A DNA stretch of 64,000 nucleotides from contig NZ_CP170198.1 of the NCBI RefSeq assembly GCF_042434915.1, forward strand, positions 2,604,001 through 2,668,000, written 5' to 3'. The notes beneath the pieces were generated by a model that did not search any database, was not told the origin of the DNA, and was given only the letters and a program-made list of their open reading frames with translations. Source of the stretch: Aquimarina sp042434915 (lineage in GTDB: Bacteria > Bacteroidota > Bacteroidia > Flavobacteriales > Flavobacteriaceae). The translations under genes and the position numbers were made by a program. Shown piece after piece: positions 35,967 through 45,821 of the stretch (the stretch's first letter is position 1; every line of letters begins with the position of its first letter).

Positions 35967-38786
35967 CTACTTCAGTTTCTTTTTAACCGCTACTTCTTCA
36001 TAAGCCTCAACGATATCACCTTCTTTAATATCATTATAGTTCTTAATCTGAATACCACAGTCATAACCTTTGCTCACTTCCTTAACATCGTCCTTGAATC
36101 GTTTTAATGAAGCCAGCTCACCAGTATAAACAACCACTCCTTCACGTATTAAACGAATACCAGAGTTTCTAAATATTTTTCCAGTCTGCACCATACATCC
36201 AGCGATTGTACCAACTTTGGATATCTTAAAGGTTTCTCGAATCTCTGCTGTACCTGTGATTTCTTCCTTCATCACTGGAGACAACATTCCTTCCATCGCA
36301 TCTTTAAGATCATTGATTGCATCATAAATGATAGAGTACATTCTAATATCAATTTCTTCTTTATCTGCCAACATTCTTGCATTACCAGCTGGCCTAACGT
36401 TAAATCCAATGATAATTGCATCTGATGCAGAGGCCAATAACACATCACTTTCGGTTATTGCTCCTACAGCTTTATGTATGATATTTACATGAATTTCTTC
36501 GGTAGATAATTTTTGGAATGAATCTGTTAAGGCTTCAACAGAACCGTCCACATCACCTTTAAGGATAATGTTTAATTCTTTGAAATCTCCTAACGCAATA
36601 CGTCTTCCAATCTCGTCTAATGTTATATGGCGCTGTGTACGTACCGATTGCTCTCTGTGCAATTGAGCTCTTTTGGCTGCAATATCTTTAGCTTCTCTCT
36701 CATCTTCAAGCACACTAAATTTATCTCCAGCTTGTGGTGCACCATCTAATCCTAAAATTGATACTGGTGTAGAAGGTCCTGCCTCTTTTACATTCTTTCC
36801 ACGCTCATCTTGCATGGCTTTAACTTTACCACTATTACGACCAGCTAACACATAATCTCCGATTTTTAAGGTTCCATTTTGAACTAAAATAGTAGACACA
36901 TATCCACGTCCTTTATCTAAAAATGCCTCAACTACCGTACCTGCAGCATTACGGTCAGGATTTGCCTTCAATTCTAAAATCTCTGCTTCGAGCAACACTT
37001 TTTCAAGTAATTCTTTTACACCAAGACCTGTTTTAGCAGAAATATCATGAGACTGTATTTTACCACCCCAATCTTCTACTAGCAAATTCATAGAAGCTAA
37101 CTTTTCTTTTATCTTATCTGGATTCGAAGTTTGCTTATCAACTTTATTTATCGCAAAAATAATAGGTACGCCTGCCGCTTGCGCATGACTAATAGCCTCT
37201 TTTGTTTGTGGCATCACATCATCATCAGCAGCAATAACAATAATTGCAATATCTGTAACTTGCGCTCCACGTGCACGCATCGCAGTAAACGCTTCGTGAC
37301 CTGGCGTATCTAAGAATGCCATTTTCTGTCCATTCTCAAGTTGCACACCATATGCACCTATATGCTGCGTAATACCACCACTCTCGCCAGCGATAACATT
37401 TTCTTTACGGATATAATCCAATAATGAAGTTTTACCATGATCCACATGACCCATAACTGTTACAATAGGGGCTCGCGTTTCCAAATCCTCTGGAGCATCC
37501 ACTACCTCTTCGATGGATTCTTCGATATCTGATGTAACAAAATCAACTTCATAACCAAACTCATCTGCAACGATAGAAAGTGTTTCGGCATCTAGACGTT
37601 GGTTCATGGTTACCATGATACCTAATGACATACATGCAGAAATGACTTTAGTAATTGGCACATCCATCATAGTTGCCACCTCTGATACGGTTACAAATTC
37701 TGTAACTTTAAGAACTTTATTCTCTTGTTCTTGTTGTGCTACATCATCTTCGACCTTTTGACGGTGTTGATCTCGTTTATCACGACGATACTTAGCCGCT
37801 TTGGACTTTGAGGTTTTCCCTTGAAGTTTTTCAAGAGTTTCTCTAATTTGCTTTTGTACTTCTTCTTCGCTTGGTTCTTCTTTAACGATAGGAGCACGTT
37901 TACCTTTGATAGGAGCACGGCCTCTTGCTGGACCTCTATTAGCTCCACCCCCTCTATTACCAGGAGCAGAACCTGTTCCCCCGCCAGTTCCTTGTTTGCT
38001 TATACGACGTCGACGCTTCTTTGGATCTCCCGCTGATTTATCAGTTTTATCATCCTTTTTCTTTACTGGCTTTTTAAATTGAGACAAATCAATTTTTTGG
38101 CCTGTAAAATTAGGGCCGTCTAATTTTTTATACTTGGTTTCGACCAATTCTGTTTCTGAAGGAGGTGTTTGCTCTGACTCTGCTTCTGCTTTCACCTTTG
38201 GAGCGTCAGGCACTTTTTCTGCCTTCTTCTTTTCCAAATCGATCGGAGCTTGTCTTGTAATTTTAAGCTCTTTTTTTGCGGGTCGATTAGAAACTATTTC
38301 TGGCTCAGAAGCTTTCTTTTCTTCTTTAGCAACGGTAGGTTTTTCTTCTACCGCCGGCTTTTCGGCCGCGACCTTTTTTGTTTCTTCGGTAGTTTCTCCG
38401 GCTTTCTCGGACTGATCGGAGACCTTTTCCTGCTTTTCAAGTTCAATTTTACCGACCTGTTTTGGGCCGCTCAATTGCGCTTTGGCTTTTATAACTTCAC
38501 GGGCTTCTGCTTGCTTGCGTCTTTCTTCCTGCTCATTTTCGATCTGTACACGCAGCGCTTCCTTTTCTTTCTTCTTTTCTTCACCTACTTCTTTGGAAGC
38601 GACCTTTTTACTCTTATCGGTTTGAAACTCATTAAATAAGAGCTGATAGATCTCTGAAGAAATTTTTGTGGTAGGACGCGAGTCTATCTCATGACCCTTT
38701 GAATTCAAAAAGTCAACAGCCCGATCTAGCGAGATATTGAATTCGCGTAATACCTTATTTAATCTCATTGTTTTTGCTTCAGCCAT
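35967..38786 (-). CDS. infB: Translation initiation factor IF-2
   Basis: A 939-residue GTPase that brings initiator tRNA to the ribosome. I start at MAEAKTMRLNKVLREFNIS (38786); eight codons more are open upstream. The first 350 residues are a long Lys/Glu/Pro-rich linker, with a Gly/Arg-rich patch (GTGGGTGSAPGNRGGGANRG). The G domain has GHVDHGKTSLLD, DTPGHEAF and NKVDK, followed by domains II, III and the fMet-tRNA-binding C-terminus. Third gene of rimP-nusA-infB. Confidence 0.98.
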   Translation of the reverse strand: MAEAKTMRLNKVLREFNISLDRAVDFLNSKGHEIDSRPTTKISSEIYQLLFNEFQTDKSKKVASKEVGEEKKKEKEALRVQIENEQEERRKQAEAREVIKAKAQLSGPKQVGKIELEKQEKVSDQSEKAGETTEETKKVAAEKPAVEEKPTVAKEEKKASEPEIVSNRPAKKELKITRQAPIDLEKKKAEKVPDAPKVKAEAESEQTPPSETELVETKYKKLDGPNFTGQKIDLSQFKKPVKKKDDKTDKSAGDPKKRRRRISKQGTGGGTGSAPGNRGGGANRGPARGRAPIKGKRAPIVKEEPSEEEVQKQIRETLEKLQGKTSKSKAAKYRRDKRDQHRQKVEDDVAQQEQENKVLKVTEFVTVSEVATMMDVPITKVISACMSLGIMVTMNQRLDAETLSIVADEFGYEVDFVTSDIEESIEEVVDAPEDLETRAPIVTVMGHVDHGKTSLLDYIRKENVIAGESGGITQHIGAYGVQLENGQKMAFLDTPGHEAFTAMRARGAQVTDIAIIVIAADDDVMPQTKEAISHAQAAGVPIIFAINKVDKQTSNPDKIKEKLASMNLLVEDWGGKIQSHDISAKTGLGVKELLEKVLLEAEILELKANPDRNAAGTVVEAFLDKGRGYVSTILVQNGTLKIGDYVLAGRNSGKVKAMQDERGKNVKEAGPSTPVSILGLDGAPQAGDKFSVLEDEREAKDIAAKRAQLHREQSVRTQRHITLDEIGRRIALGDFKELNIILKGDVDGSVEALTDSFQKLSTEEIHVNIIHKAVGAITESDVLLASASDAIIIGFNVRPAGNARMLADKEEIDIRMYSIIYDAINDLKDAMEGMLSPVMKEEITGTAEIRETFKISKVGTIAGCMVQTGKIFRNSGIRLIREGVVVYTGELASLKRFKDDVKEVSKGYDCGIQIKNYNDIKEGDIVEAYEEVAVKKKLK

Positions 38787-38830
38787 AAATGCCTTGTATT
38801 TTATGCTCAAATATAAATTAATTGTATTTA

Positions 38831-40063
38831 TTAATCTTCGAATTCTGATTTTAATATTCTAAGAACTTCGTTCACAGTTTCTTCTTCGAGATCTGTTCGC
38901 TTCACCAAGTCTGCTGCATCTTGCTCCAAAATACTTTTTGCAGTATCCAGTCCGATTTTTGCAAACTCTTCAATTATCCAAGAATCAATTTCATCAGTAA
39001 ATTCGGCTAATTCAACATCTTCTTCAACACCTTCTCTAAATACGTCTATTTCGTAGCCTGTTAATTGTCCTGCTAATCTGATATTGTGTCCACCTCTACC
39101 TATTGCTTTTGAGACTTCTTCTGGGCGCAACATTGCTTGCGCTCTACCATTCTCCTCATCAATTTTAATTGAGGTAACTTTTGCTGGACTCAGTGCACGT
39201 GTTATGTACAATTGAATGTTATTTGTGTAATTAATTACATCAATATTTTCATTACCTAACTCTCTTACAATACCATGAATACGTGAACCTTTCATTCCTA
39301 CACAAGCTCCAACAGGGTCAATACGATCATCATAAGAGTCTACAGCTACCTTTGCTTTTTCCCCAGGAATACGCACAACTTTTTTAACTGTAATTAAACC
39401 GTCAAAAACCTCTGGAATCTCTGATTCAAAAAGTTTCTCAAGAAACAATGGAGAAGTTCTTGACATTATTATCGCTGGTTTATTACCCTTCAGCTCTACA
39501 GATTCAATCACACCACGAACATTTTCTCCTTTTCGGAAAAAATCTGATGGTATTTGTTTTTCTTTAGGAAGAATAATTTCATTGCCCTCATCATCCAATA
39601 GAATTATTGCTCTATGGCGTATATGATGTACCTCGGCCGTATAAATATCTCCTTCTAAGTCTTTAAATTGCTTGTATATGTTTGTATTATCGTGCTCATG
39701 AATTTTTGAAATTAAATTTTGTCGCAACGCTAATATTGAACGTCTACCCAAATCTATTAATTTCACCTCTTCTGAAACATCTTCACCAACTTCAAAATCT
39801 GGTTCTATTCTTCTAGCTGCTGTAATTGATATTTCTTGGTTATCATCTTCTACTTCTCCATCGGCCACTACGACACGATTTCTCCAGATCTCCATATCAC
39901 CTTTATCTGGATTAATAATAATATCGAAATTATCATCGCTTCCAAATTTTTTCTTTAAAGCATTGCGAAACACATCTTCTAGGATCGCCATAAGCGTCAC
40001 ACGATCAATTAATTTATCATCCTTAAATTCTGAAAATGACTCTATTAATGCGATATTTTCCAT
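38831..40063 (-). CDS. nusA: Transcription termination/antitermination factor NusA
   Basis: A 410-residue protein: an N-terminal RNA polymerase-binding domain (about 1-125), an S1 domain (about 130-200), and two KH domains (VGACVGMKGSRIHGIVREL and RPEEVSKAIGRGGHNIRLAGQL). A short tail after about residue 350 lacks the acidic repeats of the E. coli protein, as is common outside gammaproteobacteria. It modulates pausing and termination. It lies 13 bases after rimP and 44 before infB. Confidence 0.97.
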   Translation of the reverse strand: MENIALIESFSEFKDDKLIDRVTLMAILEDVFRNALKKKFGSDDNFDIIINPDKGDMEIWRNRVVVADGEVEDDNQEISITAARRIEPDFEVGEDVSEEVKLIDLGRRSILALRQNLISKIHEHDNTNIYKQFKDLEGDIYTAEVHHIRHRAIILLDDEGNEIILPKEKQIPSDFFRKGENVRGVIESVELKGNKPAIIMSRTSPLFLEKLFESEIPEVFDGLITVKKVVRIPGEKAKVAVDSYDDRIDPVGACVGMKGSRIHGIVRELGNENIDVINYTNNIQLYITRALSPAKVTSIKIDEENGRAQAMLRPEEVSKAIGRGGHNIRLAGQLTGYEIDVFREGVEEDVELAEFTDEIDSWIIEEFAKIGLDTAKSILEQDAADLVKRTDLEEETVNEVLRILKSEFED

Positions 40064-40076
40064 ATCAATTATCTTA

Positions 40077-40541
40077 TTAAAATGTTATCATAACTTTAGC
40101 GTTCTTAATCTCCTCAAATGCAATATACTTTTCTTTTACCACAGTAACCTTACCTTTACCAATAGGTTTTGGCTCTCTAGCTTTCCAAGTCAACAGTATT
40201 CCATCTTTATCTGTAGATATCATTGTACCTTCAATCGTTTCATCATTAGTAACAACTTTTACAACTCTTCCGACATTTTTTGGATATTGCCTAGCATGTA
40301 CTAAGCCCTCGCTTACTCCTGCAGACATAACTTGTAAAGCAAAATCTTCTTCTTCACGGTCCAAATTATGTTCGATAGCTCTACTTATCTCAATACAATC
40401 CTCTACCGTAACACCATCGTCTCCATCAATGACGATTCCAATCTGATTGTCAGAATTTATCTCACAACTAATCAAAAATAATTGTTTATTTTGTTGCAAT
40501 GCTTCTTCTAACAAGCTATTAACTTTTTCTTTTAACGACAT
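40077..40541 (-). CDS. rimP: Ribosome maturation factor RimP
   Basis: A 154-residue protein needed for 30S maturation. I use MSLKEKVNSLLEEAL at 40541 because the 12 codons above lie in a hairpin and match nothing in the family. The domains show as an alpha/beta part (VTVEDCIEISRAIEHNLD, VMSAGVSEGLVHARQYPKNVG) and a Sm-like C-terminal barrel (EGTMISTDKDGILLTWKARE). First gene of the operon, with a promoter and a terminator-like hairpin in its short leader. Confidence 0.93.
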   Translation of the reverse strand: MSLKEKVNSLLEEALQQNKQLFLISCEINSDNQIGIVIDGDDGVTVEDCIEISRAIEHNLDREEEDFALQVMSAGVSEGLVHARQYPKNVGRVVKVVTNDETIEGTMISTDKDGILLTWKAREPKPIGKGKVTVVKEKYIAFEEIKNAKVMITF

Positions 40542-40550
40542 ACACAGATA

Positions 40551-40576
40551 AAAAGAGGGGACTTTTCGTCCCCTCA
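40551..40576 (-). terminator. Terminator-like hairpin in the rimP-nusA-infB leader
   Basis: On the minus strand, arms GAGGGGAC and GTCCCCTC (40576-40569 and 40563-40556, loop of 5) are followed by TTTTT, then the rimP ATG 9 bases later. This has the form of an intrinsic terminator inside a leader of only about 55 bases, so it may be an attenuator of the operon. Confidence 0.6.
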
Positions 40577-40602
40577 ATTTGGTTTTTTAATTTCAACGCT
40601 GC

Positions 40603-40632
40603 AAAGATAGTAATAATATCTTAGATACAAAA
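40603..40632 (-). promoter_or_regulatory. Bacteroidetes-type promoter for rimP-nusA-infB
   Basis: TTTG (40632-40629), 18 bases, TATCTTTG (40610-40603) on the minus strand, an almost perfect match to the -33/-7 consensus. It predicts a transcript start near 40597, with a leader of about 55 bases. Confidence 0.7.
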
Positions 40633-40787
40633 TCTAGTTGATAATCAATTTATTTGTAAATTTAAGTAATCAATTTATGGCTCCAAAACACCAGACTAAT
40701 TACCTTACATTATGTATCAGCATCCTATATTAAAATAGCGGATCGTAATGTATCAACTTATTTTATTAACTTATTAATTATATTATT

Positions 40788-41621
40788 ATGATAAGAAGTA
40801 TACTGGTTCCCACGGATTTTTCAACACAAGCAGAAAGCGCTTTGAGAGTAGCTGCTCAAATTGCTAAAAAAACAAATGCTAAAATTTACCTCCTTCACAT
40901 TTTAGAGCTTCCCTTACACTTATCCGATTTAATGTCAACATCAAATCCTGCACCTGCTCCAGAAGCAGTGTTTTTTATGAAACGTGCTCATCAAAAATTT
41001 GAAGAACTCATGGAGCTTTCTTTTTTGAAGGGTTTAGATGTTATAGAAACGGTTAGCTTTGAAAGCATTCTCGAAGGTATTATTGAAGGAAGTAAAAAGA
41101 ATAACGCTGATATTATTATTATGGGCTCTCACGGATCTTCTGGTTTTGAGGAATTATTTATTGGGTCTAATGCTGAAAAGGTTGTTCGCACATCCAAAAT
41201 CCCAGTTTTAGTAATTAAAGAAGACTGCAATATTTTTGAAGTTACAAATTTTGTTTATGCTACTAATTTTGATACTGAAGACAAAAAAAACCTTGTGCTT
41301 GCCAGTAATTTTGCAAAACAGCTAGGAGCTAAACTTCATTTTGTATGGATCAATACTGCAAATGGTTTTAAAACAACTTATGAAATTGAAGAAAAAATGA
41401 ATACGCTTACCAAAGGATTGGCTATCGAAAATTATACGCTTAATATTTACAATGATGACTCGGTAGAAAAAGGAATTTTACATTTTGCTTCCTCTATTAA
41501 TGCAGGCCTTATTGGTATTAGTACGCATGGCAGAAAAGGAATATCTCATTTTATTAATGGCAGCTTAAGCGAAGATGTAGTTAATCACGCAAGACGACCA
41601 GTAATTACCTATCAAATTTAA
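40788..41621 (+). CDS. Universal stress protein with two Usp domains
   Basis: A 277-residue tandem Usp protein. Domain 1 (about residues 1-145) ends with the ATP-binding loop MGSHGSSGFEELFIGSNAEKV, in which the glycines of the G-2x-G-9x-G-S pattern are kept. Domain 2 (about 150-277) has ISTHGRKGISHFINGSLSEDV, where the first glycine is replaced by serine, so binding may differ. It stands alone, divergent from rimP. Such proteins are induced by stress in many bacteria; nothing here shows the signal. Confidence 0.93.
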   Translation: MIRSILVPTDFSTQAESALRVAAQIAKKTNAKIYLLHILELPLHLSDLMSTSNPAPAPEAVFFMKRAHQKFEELMELSFLKGLDVIETVSFESILEGIIEGSKKNNADIIIMGSHGSSGFEELFIGSNAEKVVRTSKIPVLVIKEDCNIFEVTNFVYATNFDTEDKKNLVLASNFAKQLGAKLHFVWINTANGFKTTYEIEEKMNTLTKGLAIENYTLNIYNDDSVEKGILHFASSINAGLIGISTHGRKGISHFINGSLSEDVVNHARRPVITYQI

Positions 41622-41802
41622 AATGTATGAATGCTGCAACAATCAGCTAAACAACTTCTAGGTTACTTAGCTGATTGTTTCTTTTAATAACATTTGATTA
41701 AGATTATCATGTAAAACCGGTTAAAATAATCCTAATAAAATTGTCCTTATTATTTTTTTAACAGTGATCTCATTTAAATTTATAAAATTAAATGAAATAA
41801 CG

Positions 41803-42132
41803 ATGAGAGACAACCATTCACACCAAATCCTTACCGAGATGAGAAAATTAATCTCATCGAGTTTACACAAACCTTTTCAGGAAAAAGAAACATTGCAACC
41901 TGTACATATAAGTGTTTTAAAAATGTACTTTAATGCCAAAGAAGTTATTTACAATCAGGAAACAGCTGAAATACAGCTGCAAATAAATGACTCAGAATTC
42001 AATGATGTTTTTGTAAATATTTCATGCTCAAACCTAGAGGAGCTTTTACTGTCCTGCTTATTAGATGACCCAAAAAGCATTTACTTTTACAGAAACATGA
42101 TCTCTTACTGTAATTTGAGATATTCTGCATAA
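41803..42132 (+). CDS. Small unknown protein
   Basis: A protein of 109 residues from ATG at 41803 (MRDNHSHQILTEMRKL); a GTG at 41764 in frame would add 13 residues and is less likely. The sequence is polar, with a predicted helix, then beta-like stretches (VYNQETAEIQLQINDSEFNDVFVNISC) and a helix ELLLSCLLDD. No signal peptide or known motif is seen, so it is probably cytosolic. It follows the Usp gene by 180 bases and ends before the tRNA terminator. I do not recognise a family. Confidence 0.6.
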   Translation: MRDNHSHQILTEMRKLISSSLHKPFQEKETLQPVHISVLKMYFNAKEVIYNQETAEIQLQINDSEFNDVFVNISCSNLEELLLSCLLDDPKSIYFYRNMISYCNLRYSA

Positions 42133-42156
42133 AAAAATTAAACTGAAATAAGCAAA

Positions 42157-42189
42157 AAAAAAGAGTAACCTACATAGTTACTCTTTTTT
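42157..42189. terminator. Terminator behind tRNA-Gln and the small unknown gene
   Basis: A 13-base stem (AAAAAAGAGTAAC at 42157-42169, GTTACTCTTTTTT at 42177-42189) with the loop CTACATA. It begins one base past the tRNA 3' end on the minus strand and also lies 24 bases past the plus-strand gene, with A/T runs for both directions. Confidence 0.85.
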
Positions 42190-42190
42190 G

Positions 42191-42263
42191 TTGGTCTACT
42201 AGGGCTCGAACCTAGACTCTTCTGGACCAAAACCAGACGTGTTGCCAGTTACACCATAGACCA
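42191..42263 (-). tRNA. tRNA-Gln (anticodon TTG)
   Basis: The minus strand folds as a full cloverleaf. The acceptor arm TGGTCTA pairs with TAGACCA and the discriminator is A. The D loop holds GTAACTGGCAAC. The anticodon stem TCTGG/CCAGA encloses TTTTGGT with anticodon TTG, and the T arm is CTAGG-TTCGAGC-CCTAG. No CCA end is encoded, so it is added after transcription. Confidence 0.95.
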
Positions 42264-42280
42264 ATACCTCATTGCGGGTG

Positions 42281-42311
42281 CAAATTTAAAACTTTCTTTT
42301 TCCTCTGCAAA
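42281..42311 (-). promoter_or_regulatory. Promoter of tRNA-Gln
   Basis: TTTG (42311-42308), 19 bases, TAAATTTG (42288-42281) on the minus strand, an exact match to the Bacteroidetes consensus. It predicts a start about 10 bases before the mature tRNA 5' end. Confidence 0.8.
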
Positions 42312-42463
42312 CATTTTTTAAAAAAAATATCAAAAAAAATATTTTGACAATCAAAAATTTTACAAAATCAAAATATATAAAATCATCAATCGTTAAGAAA
42401 AAAATTAAGGTGTAACTATTTTTATTACTAAATTCGCCTTTCGATACTAATTGATTTGACCAT

Positions 42464-45400
42464 ATGAATTCTTTTAACTTTGGTAAGTGGAATAAAATTT
42501 TAGGATGGGTGGTTTTTGCCATTTCTCTTTGCACCTTTTGGATGACCGTAGAACCCACCGCAAGTTTTTGGGATGCTGGAGAATATATAGCAACTTCGTC
42601 AAAATTACAGGTAGGTCACCCTCCAGGTGCCCCGTTGTTTCAAATGATAGGTGCGTTTGCTTCAATATTTGCATCCGATCCTACTCAAATAGCACTAATG
42701 GTAAATCTCACATCTGCTTTTGCCAGTGCCTTTGCAATACTTTTTATGTTTTGGTCCATAACACTATTATTGCGCAAGCTTATTATAAAAGAAGAAAAAT
42801 TTACAAAAAGTAAGGGCCTTGCAGTTTTAGGGAGTGCTTTTGTTGGATCATTAGCTTTCTCTTTTACAGACAGCTTTTGGTTTAATGCAGTAGAAGCCGA
42901 AGTTTATGCAATGGCTACATGCATTCTTGCTGTACTTTTTTATCTCGGACTTTTATGGGAGAGAGATATACATAAACCTAGAGGTAATAAATGGCTTATT
43001 TTAATTTGTTTTATAGTTGGCTTGTCTTTTGGTGTACATTTTATGGGACTTTTATCAATACCTGCTATTGGTCTGTTATATTATTTCAAAAATTATAAGA
43101 ATGTTACTATCAAAAGCTTTGTAATAGCTAATGTAGTAGTGGTAGCCATTCTTCTATTCATATTCAAATTACTACTCCCATCGACACTCAAATTTTTTGG
43201 GGCTGCCGAGGTATTCTTTGTCAACTCAATAGGGTTACCCTTCAATTCGGGAACCATCATAGCAGGATTACTTATTATAGCTGCCTTTTACTTTGGTTTA
43301 AAATATACACGTCAAAAAGGTTACACTCAAATAAACACGTTACTTTTGTGTATACTTTTTATACTTATAGGTTTTTCAAGTTGGATTATGTTACCTATAC
43401 GTGCAAATGCGGGTACCGTAATAAATGAAAATAATCCAAATAACGCCAGAGAACTTTTGGCCTATTATAATCTTGAACAATATCCAGAGACACATTTATT
43501 TTATGGGCCTCAGTTCACCGAAATTTACGGTCAGCTCGACGAGAATCAACCATATATTGATGACAAACCAAAATATGAAAAGGATCTTACGTTAGGTAAA
43601 TATATCATTGTTAATGATTGGAAAAATGCCAAACAAAATATCGATGATGCACACAAAGCTTTTTTACCAAGAATGTGGAGTACCGAGCATATTAAAAATT
43701 ATATGGAGTTTACTGGACCCATTAAATTCACTATAAAGCCCGAGTATCAAAACGAACAAGAATTACTTAGTGCCGTTACTCAGTTTAGAAGAGAATATGC
43801 CCGAGGTAAGCTTGATAATGATGATTATGATAAATTTTTACGATCCTTTGGAACGTATATCGATGTTGAAAAGCCATCTTTTGCAGATAATATTCGTTAT
43901 TTGTTCGAATATCAAATTGGCTATATGTACTGGCGATATTTTATGTGGAATTTTACAGGGAGACAAGATGATATTCAAGGAGAGTACAATGATTTACACG
44001 GTAATTGGTTAAGTGGTATTAAATTTATTGACGAAGCCCGCCTGGGATCACAAGATAACTTACCTAGCGATGCCCTTAAAAATAAAGCTCGTAATACTTA
44101 TTACTTCTTACCTCTTTTACTCGGGATCCTTGGATTTGTTTTTCAATTAAAAAGAGATAAAAAGAACTTTTGGGTATTGTTTATTTTCTTTCTTTTTACT
44201 GGACTAGCTTTAAAAATTTATCTCAACGAACGTCCATTTGAACCGCGAGAGCGTGATTATGCATTAGTAGGATCTTTCTATGTGTTTGCTATTTGGATAG
44301 GATTTGGCGTGTATGCATTGTTTGATCTTCTCAAAGAGTATATCAAACCAAAAGTCCTTGCACCCATCGTAACGGTTGTTTGCTTACTTGCAGTTCCCGT
44401 AGTTCTAGCAGCCCAAAACTGGGATGATCATGATCGTTCTAACCGCTATACCGCACAATCGATGGCAAAAATGTATTTACAATCCTGCCAGGAAGATGCA
44501 ATTTTGTTTACTATTGGAGACAATGACACATTCGCCTTATGGTATGCGCAAGAAATTGAAGGATATCGTACCGATGTAAGAACTGTAAATACCAGTCTTT
44601 TTGCTACAGATTGGTATATCGATCAAATGAAACGTGCTGCGTATGATAGCAAGCCTATACCTTCTCAACTTACCCATGATTTTTATAAGTGGGGTAACAA
44701 TGATGCTATCTATTTTAAGCAAGTAACAACAGACACTATGCTTATCAAGAATTGGATGCGTTGGATAGAAACCGATGACCCGAGAACCAAAGGTGATCTG
44801 CAAAGTGGTAAAAAAGTAAACACCTTTCCTACAAAGCATATACGCATCCCTGTAGATAAAGAAGCAGTCTTACGTAATGGCATTGTAGCCGCAGAAGATG
44901 CAGATCTTATCGTACCGTACATTGACATCCATCTTAAAGGTGATTTACTATTCAAAAACCGACTTTTAATGTTAGATATTATCGCAAATAACAATTGGGA
45001 GCGACCGATTTATTTTACTGGAGGAAGCTTTGGGGATGATGATTATTTGTGGATGAAAGAATATTTACAACTAGACGGAGTAACCTATAAACTTGTTCCA
45101 ATTCGAACCAAAATAAATCCTCGTAATCCCTATGAGATGGGTCGGATTGATAGTGAATTAATGTATAACAACGTAAAAAGTTGGGATTGGGGGAACAGCA
45201 ATGACCCTGCTATATATCATGACCCAGAGACACGACGCAACTCTATTACTTACCGTAGTAATTTGGCCCGATTGGTAGAGCAACTTATCAAAGAAAATAA
45301 ACTTGATAAGGCTAAAGAAATTCTAGATTTAGGAATGGAAAAAATGCCTATTGAGTACTACGAATTTTACACCTTACTCGAACCTTATGTTACTGGTTAT

Positions 45401-45769
45401 TATCAAGTGGGTGAGACAGAAAAAGCTCGAGCTCTTTGGAACAAAATCGCAAAAAAATATCAGGAACAATTGAATTACTTTGGCAGCCTAACACTAGTTA
45501 AACAATACGAATATGCCGAAGAAATAGTACTCAATGTTGAGCGCTATCGTAGTGTTGTTGATTTACTACTTATAAATCAGGATAAACAACTTATCGAAGA
45601 AAAAGCGCAGGAGTTTAATAATTACCTAAAGTTATTTTCAAAACTATACTCTAGTGAAGATCAATACAGCGATGAGAATGATCTAAACCTTGATGATCAA
45701 GAACAAGATCTAATGCTAGAAAATGCGAATGCAACAAAAGCACTAGATTCTCTAGACAGCATTCAGTAA
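42464..45769 (+). CDS. DUF2723 family membrane protein (GT117-like glycosyltransferase)
   Basis: A 1101-residue protein. The N-terminal half has about a dozen helices with the family signature SFWDAGEYIATSSKLQVGHPPGAPLF (Asp37 and Glu40, the DxxE type of loop in membrane mannosyltransferases). A large soluble C-terminal part starts at about residue 640 and includes IGDNDTFALWYAQEIEGYRTDV and a repeat-like tail. The family is related to human TMEM260, an O-mannosyltransferase, and is common in Bacteroidetes. Its target is unknown; surface protein O-glycosylation is the likely role. Confidence 0.9.
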   Translation: MNSFNFGKWNKILGWVVFAISLCTFWMTVEPTASFWDAGEYIATSSKLQVGHPPGAPLFQMIGAFASIFASDPTQIALMVNLTSAFASAFAILFMFWSITLLLRKLIIKEEKFTKSKGLAVLGSAFVGSLAFSFTDSFWFNAVEAEVYAMATCILAVLFYLGLLWERDIHKPRGNKWLILICFIVGLSFGVHFMGLLSIPAIGLLYYFKNYKNVTIKSFVIANVVVVAILLFIFKLLLPSTLKFFGAAEVFFVNSIGLPFNSGTIIAGLLIIAAFYFGLKYTRQKGYTQINTLLLCILFILIGFSSWIMLPIRANAGTVINENNPNNARELLAYYNLEQYPETHLFYGPQFTEIYGQLDENQPYIDDKPKYEKDLTLGKYIIVNDWKNAKQNIDDAHKAFLPRMWSTEHIKNYMEFTGPIKFTIKPEYQNEQELLSAVTQFRREYARGKLDNDDYDKFLRSFGTYIDVEKPSFADNIRYLFEYQIGYMYWRYFMWNFTGRQDDIQGEYNDLHGNWLSGIKFIDEARLGSQDNLPSDALKNKARNTYYFLPLLLGILGFVFQLKRDKKNFWVLFIFFLFTGLALKIYLNERPFEPRERDYALVGSFYVFAIWIGFGVYALFDLLKEYIKPKVLAPIVTVVCLLAVPVVLAAQNWDDHDRSNRYTAQSMAKMYLQSCQEDAILFTIGDNDTFALWYAQEIEGYRTDVRTVNTSLFATDWYIDQMKRAAYDSKPIPSQLTHDFYKWGNNDAIYFKQVTTDTMLIKNWMRWIETDDPRTKGDLQSGKKVNTFPTKHIRIPVDKEAVLRNGIVAAEDADLIVPYIDIHLKGDLLFKNRLLMLDIIANNNWERPIYFTGGSFGDDDYLWMKEYLQLDGVTYKLVPIRTKINPRNPYEMGRIDSELMYNNVKSWDWGNSNDPAIYHDPETRRNSITYRSNLARLVEQLIKENKLDKAKEILDLGMEKMPIEYYEFYTLLEPYVTGYYQVGETEKARALWNKIAKKYQEQLNYFGSLTLVKQYEYAEEIVLNVERYRSVVDLLLINQDKQLIEEKAQEFNNYLKLFSKLYSSEDQYSDENDLNLDDQEQDLMLENANATKALDSLDSIQ

Positions 45770-45778
45770 CAACATATA

Positions 45779-45807
45779 AAAGCCGATATTTTAAAAATAT
45801 CGGCTTT
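45779..45807. terminator. Terminator after the DUF2723 gene
   Basis: Arms AAAGCCGATATTT (45779-45791) and AAATATCGGCTTT (45795-45807) form a perfect stem with a 3-base loop, 10 bases past the stop. The T run is short, but the core is GC-containing and well placed. Confidence 0.75.
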
Positions 45808-45821
45808 ATACCTTACTATTA

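Noticed and set aside
38250..38639. 129-residue plus-strand frame inside infB
   Set aside because: Antisense of the Lys/Glu-rich IF-2 linker; Phe/Leu-rich translation is the mirror of that bias.
42286..42558. 90-residue minus-strand frame over the tRNA promoter and the start of the DUF2723 gene
   Set aside because: Overlaps the real gene and an A/T-rich spacer, with Phe/Lys-rich translation typical of AT noise.
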